NCBI GenBank assembly: GCA_964035545.1 | Contig: OZ037769.1 | Location: forward strand, 11,291,133 to 11,355,132 | Length of the DNA: 64,000 nt | Source of the DNA: Bugula neritina | Taxonomy: Eukaryota; Bryozoa; Gymnolaemata; Cheilostomatida; Bugulidae | Direction of reading: 5' to 3' | Shown: positions 1-11,800 of the stretch, in pieces | How positions within the stretch are numbered: the stretch's first letter is position 1 | Layout: each line of letters starts with the position of its first letter | Notes under the pieces: model-generated | Databases searched by the model: none | Seen by the model: only the letters and a program-made list of their open reading frames with translations | Told to the model about the DNA's origin: nothing | Made by a program: the position numbers and the translations under genes

Positions 1-470
1 ATTTTACTTTTAGTTTTACAGTTTTAGCTTGACTTTTAAATTTACAGAATTAGACATTATCATATTCATTATGATTAGTAATTTACTAATGAGGATTAAT
101 AACTAAGAGTAAAACCAGTAGTAGTACTAGTAACAATACTAATAGAGTAATGGTCTTATAATATTACTATACAACTAAGAATAAATGTAGTACTAATAGT
201 ATAACATTAACTGTAACTAATTTACTAAAATAGGTATTGCTGTTGCTGTTACAATACGAGTATTAGACTTAGCATTAGCAATACTGTTGATAGTTGCTAT
301 TAGTATTGCTATTAGCTATTAAAATTGAATTAAATTTAATGAGTGATTAAACTTAAAACTCTTACTGAAACTGGAGTAAATTAAAATTGCAAATAGAAAT
401 ATCAATATGAATTTGAAACATTAAATTTAAAGTACTTTAGTTTCAATGTTAAATTTAGTATCAGAGTCAA
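1..470. repeat. AT-rich degenerate low-complexity DNA
   Basis: No gene is visible. The stretch is built of short, drifting units such as ttagta, ttacta and actaat, with a loose 3/6-bp rhythm. The same texture recurs at about 10.1-10.6, 12.7-13.1, 23.4-24.1, 35.0-35.6, 36.4-36.6 and 63.8-64.0 kb, so it is a dispersed repeat class and not unique intergenic DNA. Confidence 0.5.
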
Positions 471-777
471 GGTGGTTAGAAGGCTACCTTAGCAGCTGAT
501 AATGAATATCAAGGAGACGTATTATGTTGGTCGATCCCACACAAACCTTGATTATCATTTCGAATTTCATAATGATGGTTAAATTATAGTGATACATTCT
601 ACCGATAATAAAGTTATATAGCTGTCACGCCAATCAAATTAGATTATAACTTTAAGCTTTTTCTGTTTTTCATTTTCATTCTAGTAAGTTTCAATTAGTT
701 CTGCTTACAGTATGAGTTTTAGCTCACGTAAGAAATTACAATTGTCTACTCATTTTTCAATATTTCACTGATTATAG

Positions 778-2930
778 AGCAAACTCAACAATGGAAGTAC
801 TTGAGTACAGCACACTCTCTTAACAGCAAACAGCTGCAAACAGAAGTTCAAGATGGAGTTGGAATTATTACATTTAATCAGCCTAATTCTCCAGTAAGTG
901 AAGATGAAAATGCATGCTGATTGTAAACTAACTGTAAAACCTTCAGTAACTTATAGTTTTTGTGCATAGAAATAATTCTGTAATTTAGCCATGCTTACAT
1001 TATCTTTATATAAATTAAATAAGATAGTTTTTTAGTATTTAAGAGCCTAAAATGCACTGGGTTTGCTAACAGGCTTTGCTCAAAATGACAGCTTTGTAAG
1101 CAGGTTACCATGGTAATATTTGAAAAAAACAGTAACTATTTTGTACTAATGATCAAGTTTTACAATTATTATTTTATATATACATCTAAAAAATAGATTT
1201 CCTATAAATGCATTACTATATTTTTCACAGCATAATTTTTAAACATCAAAGTTGAAGCATTTTGAAATATATACAGGTGCAATTTATTTATATCAATTTA
1301 TTAGACACATAGCTGCTTTAGAATATAAATGTTGATATTACATAAATATTACTTTATTATAAATTTATTTTATTCATATTATGGTACTCCTTTCATTCAT
1401 CAATATTGTGCATGCCTTTGATGGCCCTGTTTTAACTCGTATTTTGTTGCCATATCTACTAAGAATGACCTAATTACATTAATCACATTATAATACATAC
1501 CAAAAAGTTGAAGCACTTTCAGCCAGAAACTCTCCTTCTGTAGTTTTACCTTCATTAATAAACTTTTAGGTCAACACCTTGAACAAGGCTATGGATGCGG
1601 AAATGGATGAAGCTTTGACCACCATTTACCAGAATCCTGCAGTAAAGAGTGTTGTCCTGGCTTCAGCTAAACCCGGCTGTTTCATAGCTGGGGCTGATAT
1701 CAAGTTAGTATATTGGCTTAATAAATCTGTACATGACTTGATGGCGACCATCAGCTAGTTGTTTCACATCACATTTTAGATGCTGTAAATTCTTGTGAGT
1801 GAAAGTTCTGTTAACACTTTAGTATGATCTCGGACTGCAAAACTGCCCAAGAAACTGAGCAGTTGTCAATTGATGGACAGAAGTTGCTAGCCATGATAGA
1901 GAAGAGTTCTAAGCCTACAGTAGCCGCTATAATGGGCTCATGTTTTGGTGGTGGATTAGAGGTATGTGACAACTCACAGTGTAGGGCTACTATGTCAAGG
2001 TTTATAGTAAAATTATTTATCTGGATGTTTGAATCATAGGAGATGATCCACGCAGTATAGGATTTTACTGTGTTGAAGATAAAGACATTTAACATTTTCA
2101 ATGAAAATCATTCACCCAATGTTCAGCCTGTTCTATAATGCCGAAAATTGCATTTGCGCCTCAGTGCTTGATAGTCTGTATGACTTAAGTTGTTAGTAGG
2201 AAGCCGAATGTTGGTGAACTTTTGTAGCAGTTTGTACGTCATGGGTTGATATGTCGTTATATTACCCGCAGGTTGCGTTGGCTGCCCATTATAGAATTGC
2301 TGTTAACAATAGTAAGACAAACTTGGGGCTGCCTGAAGTTCAACTCGGACTATTACCTGGCGCAGGAGGCACACAAAGACTCCCTAAGATTGTTTCTGTA
2401 CCCAATGCTCTAGATATGGCTCTTACTGGCAAATATATAAAGCCAGTTAAAGCTAAAAAGATGGGGCTAATAGATGCTACAGTTGAACCTTTAGGTAATT
2501 GTATTTGGTTTTAGACTAACATTATTGTGATGCAGAACATGATTAAATCTAGTATAAATGGCTCTAGTAAAATTTCACCAAGCTATTCAAGCTGGTATCG
2601 ATTCATTACCTGATGTCTAATATATTTGTCCATCTGCTTGTTGCATATTTGGTTCAAACATTTAAACTTAACAGTACTACTACTACTACTGCTACTACTA
2701 CTAATACTAATACTACTACTACTGCTACTACTACTACTACTAATACTACTACTACTATAATACTACTACTACTACTTTAATACTACTACTACTACTGCTA
2801 CTGCTACTACTACTACTAACACTACTGCTACTACTACTACTACTGCTACTACCAATACTACTACTACTAATACTACTACTACTACTATAATACTACTACT
2901 ACTACTATAATACTACTACTACTGCTACTG

Positions 2931-2972
<42 letters not shown>

Positions 2973-5900
2973 ACACTACTACTGCTACTACTACTACTGC
3001 TGCTGCTACTACTACTACTACTACCTCTACTACCAGTACTACTATTGCTAGCGTCACTGCTACTAATAGTACTACTACTAATACTAGTACTACTACTAAT
3101 ACTAATACTGCTGCTACTACTACTCACAGGTCCTGGACTGAAACCCGCTGATGTTAGAACTCTGGAATACCTGAGAGAGGTGGCAATAACTACTGCAAAA
3201 GGGTTGGCTGCTGGCACTGTGAAGAAACAGCCCCGCAAGCGTAACATGGTGGACAAGGTAATCACTGTGCTCTGTAACTCATAGTAGTACTCTGTAACTC
3301 ATAGTAGTACTCTGTAACTCACAGTGGTAGTACTCTGCAACTCATAGTAGTACTCTGTAACTCATAGTAGTACTCTGTAACTCATAGTAGTACTCTGTAA
3401 CTCATAGCAGTACTCTGTAACTCACAGTGGTACTCTGTAACTCATAGTAGTACTCTGTAACTCACAGTGGTACTCTGTAACTCATAGTAGTACTCTGTAA
3501 CTCATAGTAGTACTCTGTAACTCACAGTGGTACTCTGTAACTCACAGTGGTACTCTGTAACCCACAGTAGTACTCTGTAACTCACAGTAGTACTCTAACT
3601 CATAGTAGTACTCTGTAACTCACAGTGGTAGTACTCTGCAACTCACAGTGGTACTCTGTAACTCACACTAGTACTCTGTAACTCACAGTTGTATTACTGT
3701 TAATAATTACTTCTAGATCACCGATATGATGCTACAGTACTCTCAAGGCAGAGATTATGTGTTTAATAAAGCTAAATCTACTGTTATGAAGGCCACTAGA
3801 GGCAAATATCCCGCTCCTCTGGAAATAATCAAGGTCAGTGAAGCAGCTATCATCCAAACTTCTTGTGATTTAATACAAAATTTATAGCGTGAAGCTTTTC
3901 CAGCTCTTACTAAACTAAATGCTGAAAATGCAGGTACAAGCTGACAGTACTGGCTCTGTTGTCTAACATTGTTACCGTGTATCAATGTGTTTCCAGGTGA
4001 TACGAACAGGCATAGAGAAAGGACCTGATGTGGGTTATGCAGCTGAGAGCAAAGGCTTTGGTGAGCTGCGTATGACTAATGAAAGCAAGTCTCTTATTGG
4101 TCTGTTCCACGGTTCCACTGCGGCTAAGAAAAATAAGTTTGGCAAACCAAAGAATGAGTACAAGTAAGAGACAAAAACATCTATTGACATTTAGTTTGGG
4201 TGTTTTGTATTGCCTTGCAGTAGCCATCAACTTACTTGCAGTCACTTAGGTCTGTCCAAAGCTAATCCATTGCTTGACTATCACAGAGTTAGTCTATCCC
4301 TCACTTACTATTTAAATAAGGACTTCATAAAGAGAAAGTTGCTTTCTTGGCTTTAATGCTTTCACAATTTTAATAATTTGTGGTTTTGTTATCAGTCAAT
4401 GGTATATCATTGATCAGCTAAATGATGTGTATTAACTTGAGACATTCATATATACATGTTGAGTATACATGTAGTTCCTAGCATACACTTATAACTAGTT
4501 GGATGTTTGTCTTGTATCTACCTGGACAACTGTTTCACAGGACTCTGTCAGTGTTGGGAGCTGGTCTGATGGGGGCAGGTATTGTCCAAGTCAGCATTGA
4601 CAAGGGTTACAAAGTTCTGATGAAAGACATGAACAGCGCTGGTCTGGCCAGAGGACAGGACCAGATATACAAAGGTCTCAACACGGCTGTGAAGAAGAGG
4701 AAAATTACCAGGTTTCTGCTAGACTTGAGTGTTTCACTTACTTTATCATGAAATGTGAAGAAATTTGCTTTAATTTGTAATTGGAAGCAACTATTTTTGT
4801 ATCTTCTTTACACTAAACACTCAAATTGTTACTAAAAGTCCATTAGTTAGCCACTGGGACGTTAAGTAACTTGTAAGAGCAAGGATTTATAATTTTAATG
4901 TATTGTTATTATTATGTTACCATGGCATCTAACAGTATTCTATCATGTTGTTGAAAGCAATGTTTGTATAAACTAGTGACAGTAGTGGATAGTATATAGG
5001 TGTTGGTATATGTTGCAAATTCCATGATTAAGCATAAACGTAATAGTTGATATGCTGTACTATATGAAATGCAGCATAAACTGGTAAAATTTATTAATGT
5101 TCATGCATGGGCATAGCAAGGGTAAATATATAAACAGGTTTTTTTGTAGCCAACGCATGACAGTTTCTATAGATTTAAATTACTTTTGCAAAATTACAAC
5201 TTAAATGAATTTTCTGACTATAGAATTAGCAACAAATCCTTTAGGATATATCAGAATGGTATGTTTGCAGTTATAATGAGATTAGTAAGTTAGGTACATT
5301 GTATTATATTAGTTACATATACAAGTACACTAATAGCATGCCTGTTTACAACAGCTTTGAGAGAGATAGAACCATGTCTAATGTTGATGCTACACTCACC
5401 TATGATGGCTTTAAAGACTGCGATATGGTTATTGAAGCGGTGTTTGAGGATATAAAAATCAAACACGCCGTCATTCAGGAAGTAGAAAAGGTTATCATTT
5501 GTCTTTTATCACATTTAAATGCTTTGTTTACATTCTGTGTGCACGAATTTTTCAAAGTTTGTTTACATCATACTGCTATCTCTCTCTCTCTCTATGGTTG
5601 ATGTCTTAACTCTGCATTATTTCAAAGTTATGTTTGCATTATTTTTTTGTTTACGTCACATGTACTTCTAATGAGTGGGTATCTCGGAAGATCTGGTGCT
5701 GCTATAGTTTCTCTGCAGTACCAAACATCTTTGTTGGCAAAGCTATGTCGTGTTGCATCACAGAGACATTAGACATTTAGGCTGTTGGTTATTTCATGCT
5801 TGTAATAATTCGGAAAGTTATGTGATATCACAGAAATCACTAGACTCTTACTATATGGATCTGTAGACCTATGTGTTAGTGTTGGTATATCTCACATGTA

Positions 5901-8298
5901 ACTCCATAAAGTCTAGCAATGTGTACTGTTCTACTTGCAGCACATTCCAGAACATTGTATCTTTGCCAGCAACACATCAGCTCTGCCAATCACCGAAATT
6001 GCCAAAGCCAGTAAACGACCCGAAAATGTTATTGGAATGCACTATTTCTCTCCAGTCGATAAGATGCCTCTCTTAGAAATAATCGCCACCGACAAGACTA
6101 GCGCTGTGAGTATAACATAAGTTTATTTTCTGCGTTGGGAGGTATATTGTGAAGTTATCTCATTTCCTGGGGGGGTTTATTATTTCTTACGGATGGGAGG
6201 TGAAGTACTATTTCCTGTGGAGATATTTTTATCTTTATTTGGTATTATGTGTACTTGATATGGCAAAGATCTCTCGTCTCTTTTAAAGAAATTATTTTCT
6301 ATAAGTGACATTTTACTTTATCTTACCTAGCTATTCTTTGTATGTCTTATTTTCTGTAATAGCACTAATGTACACATAGACTTCCTGCTTGCTAAATATT
6401 GGTTTCTCTCTTGTAGGAGGCTAAAGCTGCTGCTGTCGCTGTTGGTTTGAAACAAGGAAAGACGATTATTGTTGTGAAAGATGGCCCTGGATTCTACACC
6501 ACTCGTATCCTAGCACCTACCCTGGCTGAGGCAATACGGTGCCTTCAGGTTGGTTGGTCCATCCATTAGCTTATAGGTTTTCTACTCTCAAATCATCTTG
6601 CACCAAAAACTATTTGTATATTGCAATTCGTATCACCTCTTTCTTCTACAGTAAAAAGTATATTTGTTTTATTTCCTTTGTGCTGTATTTTTTCACAAGA
6701 AGATGTTACTTTGTAGGAAGGTGTTGGCCCGAAGTCTCTGGACAAGATCACCAAAGACTTCGGTTTCCCGGTTGGTACGGCCACTCTGATAGACGAAGTA
6801 GGCGTAGACGTGGCAGCTCATGTGGCTGAGGACCTGGGCAAGGCTTTCGGGGTCAGACACGCAGGGGCTGATGTCGGAGTCCTGAAAGACATGGTCAGTG
6901 CTGGACTACTGGGTAAGTGGAGATGGAGATGTTGGTGAATTCTGTTTTTCAGCGGAGTATTGTTGAGCATAATATAATAAGAGGTATATTTGTATTTTTT
7001 AAACTTCTAATCTGAAATATCGCTGATGATCTAAAGGGTTGTTGTCAATTTATAAGCTCTTTTATTCATCACTTATGGTTAGTTAAGTGACATATTTTAG
7101 GCATGCTCTGCTTTTTAATATGAAAAGAGTGGCAAAAATTAGCTTTACGCTATAATGACTCACTGTTTATCACCGTAACCGTTTTAATCCTTGCGGGTAA
7201 CAGACCTATAATGACTTCTTTATAAAACTGTTGCCATCTTGAGTAATATTATTCCAGTTGATGTTTTATACATTGGTGATAATTAGCAGAGCTCAAAAGT
7301 CTTTCATCTGACAACACAGCACAGGTGGATAGGCTGTACATAATCTGTAACCCAATGTTAGCAGCTTTGTATTAAGAACTTGCTATCACAGTGCAATCAT
7401 TTTATGCTTAGGTCGTAAGGCAAATAAAGGCTGCTTCGTATACACTCCCGGGGCTAAAGACAGAGTGGAGAATGAAGAAGCGTTGAAAATCTTCAAACAG
7501 TATAGTGTTGCGCCCAAGGCTGAGTGAGTATAACATGGAGTATATATGTCTATACTGCTCAATAGGGTTCTGCTGATTTGGTTTATAAGATACATTCACT
7601 TCTGTATGGGCTCTCCGCATGTTATGGTATTTCCAGTCACTCACGATACATCCAGTTCAAAAAGGCGGTTCATTTGATCTAAGTGCATTCGGTTTAGTTC
7701 TGTGATATGTGTAATTCTTGGATGTTATTTGTCTAGGAACACTCCTGAACATGTGGCTATGAGACTGGTATCAAGATTTACCAATGAAGCCATTATGTGT
7801 CTACAAGATGATATATTAGCTAATGCTGTAAGTTTGCCATTTCCCATACACACATATTTGTAAGTTTATAATTGCGTTGTATCAATAGTTAATCATAACT
7901 TATGTACTTTAGGCTGATGGTGATGTTGGCGCTGTATTTGGTTTAGGATTCCCACCATTCCTGGGAGGTGAGCCGCTCATTCTCTATGGTTTTATTGTTT
8001 TTTAGAAAATTGGATACTTTGAGTATTAGTTAGAAGCATTATACCTTTAGATACATTTCTCACCATTTCAAATGTTATTTTGCTGCCTGTACTAATATTG
8101 CATGCTAAGTTTTTAAACTTATCCTGGCAGACAGAATTAGTGTTTACTTCTGTAGGTCCCTTCCGATTTGTGGATCACTATGGTGCTGATAAACTAGTGG
8201 ATTTGATGCACAGGAACCGAGATTTGTATGGCGATCAGTTTCTCCCTTGCCAGCTGTTATTAGATGTAGCCAAGTCTGGCGATAAGTTCCACAAGTGA
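778..8298 (+). CDS. HADHA: Trifunctional enzyme subunit alpha, mitochondrial (long-chain enoyl-CoA hydratase / 3-hydroxyacyl-CoA dehydrogenase)
   Basis: This enzyme of mitochondrial long-chain fatty-acid beta-oxidation acts with HADHB at the inner membrane. Sixteen exons splice in phase: 778-893, 1570-1703, 1823-1961, 2272-2494, 3130-3257, 3717-3833, 3997-4163, 4541-4711, 5355-5490, 5941-6105, 6417-6548, 6717-6912, 7412-7523, 7737-7827, 7913-7967, 8156-8298, giving about 741 codons (human about 763). The crotonase domain shows [19 protein letters not shown] and [16 protein letters not shown], including the two catalytic glutamates. The dehydrogenase domain shows the NAD loop LGAGLMGAG and the catalytic His in [11 protein letters not shown]. 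The C-terminal half shows [10 protein letters not shown] and [11 protein letters not shown]. The 5' end is incomplete: the targeting presequence exon lies before 778 and was not identified. A poly(A) signal AATAAA is at 8620-8625. The gene converges on NDUFB7. Confidence 0.95.
2672..3127. repeat. (TAC)n / (ACT)n trinucleotide array in HADHA intron
   Basis: About 450 bp of imperfect TAC/ACT triplets with TGC and AAT interruptions. The array runs right up to the splice acceptor of the exon at 3130, so the triplets themselves form the region where a polypyrimidine tract would be. Long serine-rich frames here come from the repeat and are not genes. Confidence 0.95.
3266..3690. repeat. 20-bp minisatellite in HADHA intron
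   Basis: About 21 copies of a 20-bp unit, consensus GTACTCTGTAACTCATAGTA, with variants carrying CACAGTGG. It begins within about 10 bp of the donor at 3258 and stops about 25 bp before the next acceptor at 3716, so it makes up nearly the whole intron. The unit resembles the array at 43.5 kb in FTSJ3. Confidence 0.95.
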
Positions 8299-8864
8299 AA
8301 GTGATTCTGCAGATTATAGCTGCACGTCTGCCTGCAGTCTTCAGTCACTCTACAGTCACATTTTATACTCTTATCATGTTATTCAATAGCTGATGTAGGT
8401 GACCAATCGTTCATGATATTTTGCGTTTCCTAGCAAGTTGTAATTCATACTAAGAAACTCAATGTTCTCTCTAGGTTTGTGTGCAAACAATCTCAACACG
8501 TTTGTTTGAATTATCTAATTCCAATTTCTATATCTGCGACAGATTTTATATTGTAACATGATCATCATTATATTATGATTATGCATTACTAATAATATTT
8601 ATAGTATCAGTAATTTATGAATAAAAGTAACAAAAAGAGACTCGTTTCAAGTGTTCCGCGTCAAGAAATAAAAATACTCGATTTTTGTTGTCCACCATAG
8701 TTTATTACGGAACATGGTGAGAATATGTCAAACACTAAACAATACAATTTCAAGTACACAAGTTTATAAATATTCAAGCAATCCTGATGAACATCAGCTA
8801 TTACGGACCTGCAAACTGCAGTCAGGATATGAAATTTGTGAAGATAAAAATAAGTTTATATTCA
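8299..8864. other. Convergent 3' UTR region of HADHA and NDUFB7
   Basis: Short intergenic stretch holding both poly(A) signals, plus-strand AATAAA at 8620 and minus-strand AATAAA (tttatt on plus) at 8701. No other gene is seen. Confidence 0.6.
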
Positions 8865-11800
8865 TCACATCATTTCTTTTTGAAGAGCATTTCTCTTTCG
8901 GATTAACCTTTTCTCTCGCTCATATTCCTTCATTCTCAAAACCATACTGAAAGTAAATAATGCAATGAATCTATCAAATTAGTGCAGAGTAAAATATGCT
9001 TATGTATTGTATCATAACTACTACCTTTTAGACGGGCAGCCAGACAATTAAAATTAAACTCGTATATGTCTAGTGCTTTCAGATCTGTATGATTCTACTT
9101 TGCAGTCAAATGATTTTTAATACAAATGTTTATATTAAATTGAAGTTTCTGATAATAGTATAAAACAGAAAAGGCTTTGACTGGATACTCACTCTGCATA
9201 TTCGCAGTCTCCGTGAAGATGCTTCTCGTGTGCACATGCCTTATACCAAGGTGTGTTTTTCTGTCGACAACGCATATAATCTATGTACAGATGTGCACAG
9301 TAATCACGGTATTGGTGAGGGACATTGGCAGCCTCCATTTCTTCATGGGTTACTTTCATCTCTACAAACAGGCATAGTAACAATATTGCATAAGGCAAAA
9401 AACAGCTCAGCTGAGATCTAAACATAGTCATTCTCCAAATAGTAGTTATACTGTAAAATTACACAGAAGCTGAAAACTACAAATACACGTGAAACTTTTT
9501 TAAATTTATCACTGAAAAAACTGTATTACAGTGAAAGAAAGCACACAGCAAAAACTAGCAAAAACTTCAGGTAGATAGCAAAATGGAATTATGTTGTGCA
9601 AATTTGATGCGATCAGCATCTTGAAGAAATACCGTAAGCACTTTTGGTAGGAGTTACCTAATTGGTTGGGTATTATTTAGTGTTTCTGTGTTAGCACTCA
9701 CACCATATATTTTTGTGTTAAGTTTAAAATAAGTAGGTATAGCATAAAGTAGCAAAGCCAAATGCAAATGACAAAAATTAATTTTGGTTCCCACATGAAT
9801 GTTTTTTTTTACAAATGCTTTCAGGTACAAAATTAGATTTCATGTGACAGAACCTTTAATGGCAAAAAATTGATTATGTAATTTAAAATTTCATTGATTT
9901 GCAGAAAATTCAAGTAAAATATTTAAATTAGGCATAATAACTTGAGTCAAGTAGTTGAGTATATAGATGTATTTGAATCACCTCAAGTCAATCAATTTCG
10001 AATACTTCAGACATTGTCAGCCTGAAATGGTTCCTGCTCTCTCAAATAATAAATAATACTAGAAAAATATAATGTTGTAGCATTTATCATAATTATGGTA
10101 ATAGTAATGATTAATAATTCTCATCATCATTGATATTGATTAAAAATGCCACAAATTAAATGAGTGACTAGCATGACCCTCATCACATCAATATGGGTAA
10201 GTTAACAGTAACACTAACAGTACAGGTAAAAGGAATATCAACTTTAGCTACTCACTATGATTATTGCCAACACTAGTGGTGGTGCTAGTACTAGTAGTAT
10301 GGGTTTAAAATAAGTTATGCTAATGCAGTCATAGCATTATTTTTAGTATTAGTATTACTATTGGTGCAACTGTACACTGATATTTTTTACAGTTTAGCCT
10401 TAGGTTATACTGGTACTCATATTCATATTGATAGTGATACTCATACTCGGAGTTAGATTTTATTCACATCCACATGAATATCTCGGTTATTGATCACATC
10501 AAACTTAAAATTCAATTTGAAACATTTAACTCAATTTTACCTGTAAAAATAAACCTAAATATTAATACTTTTAGTTTTACTATGACTCTGCCACTTTGAC
10601 TTGGTATTAATTTTAGTACAACCATTAGGGGAAGGTGGGGTAAGTTGGGTCAAGGGGCAAGTTGGGTCAGGCCATTTTCTCAAAAACTGTAATGCTAGGA
10701 AACGGAATAGTTAGGTCAAGAAGTAAAGGCCAAACTAAAACAACTTCCTGCTATTACAACAACACTATCAAAAAAGAGGTGAGTGAAATATTACCTAATA
10801 TCATTATTTTTGCTTTATTTGACATTCTGTTCACCAAAACAGTAGACCAAAACTTTGTCATTAAGCATGAGGATAGAGTGCTGATGTTTTGTGTCATGAA
10901 TGCTTAGGTAGTTAGCTTATATTTGGTGAATTATAAAACTTTTTAAATTAATTTTTTCATGCAAAAATTACATGCTTTACAAAATTGCTGCCAATGGGGC
11001 AAGTTGGGTCAAAATTTTGGGGCTAGTTGGGTCAGTGGCCCAACTTGCCCCAAGTCACTAAAACATAGTGTTAATGTAATATTATTGTTGCAGATCGTGA
11101 TACTGGATAATCACTGCTCACATATATCCTTAGAGTCTGTAACTCTTGCTAAAGAATCAGGAGTTGTTCTACTCACCTTGCCACCACATATTTCACACCA
11201 ATTACAGTCTCTGAATAGAACTGTTTTCGGTCCAATGAAAACATACTTCAACAAGGCAATGGATAACTTAATGATAACCTATCTGAACAGGAGCATAAAA
11301 GTGAAAGACATTGGCGCCCTAACAAAGCGAGCATTTGGGCAAAACATGACTGTTGCTAATATAACATCGGGCTTTCGCTCATCTGGCATATTCCCATCAA
11401 AAGCAGGCATATTTACCGACGCCGACTATGTTCAAACCGATGTTACGGACAAACCTCAAAGAGTGATCAATGAGCAAGATGATCTAATTCAACTTAGCCA
11501 AGTTCATCTCAGCCAACTTTATTCCAGATTCCAATCTACAATCTAAGCACGCCTAGTACTTCTGGTTTATTGGCAGGGGCTACCTCTCAGGATACTTCTA
11601 CTTCACTGGTGGTGGCTACCTCTAAGCAGCCTGTTACCCCTCAAGATATTCTTCTCTTACCCAAAGCTGCTCTACGCAAAAATGGAGCACCCAGAAGAAA
11701 GCGGGTAAAGACCGCTATACTGATAGACACACCAGAGAAAGAAAGAATCGAACACGAATGAGCAGACAAGTTGAATAAAGGAAAGGAACGACCTAAGCGT

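Noticed and set aside
2885-3265. Minus-strand serine-rich 126-codon frame
   Set aside because: It is the TAC/ACT microsatellite plus the antisense of a HADHA exon; no independent coding signal.
3266-3690. CRISPR-like array of short repeats
   Set aside because: The repeats are contiguous without unique spacers, lie in an intron of an animal gene, and form an ordinary minisatellite.
8714-8950. Plus-strand 78-codon ORF
   Set aside because: Overlaps the last NDUFB7 exon in antisense, and that exon is well supported.
9177-9421. Plus-strand ORFs of 63-66 codons
   Set aside because: Antisense of NDUFB7 exon 2, which carries the twin CX9C motif.
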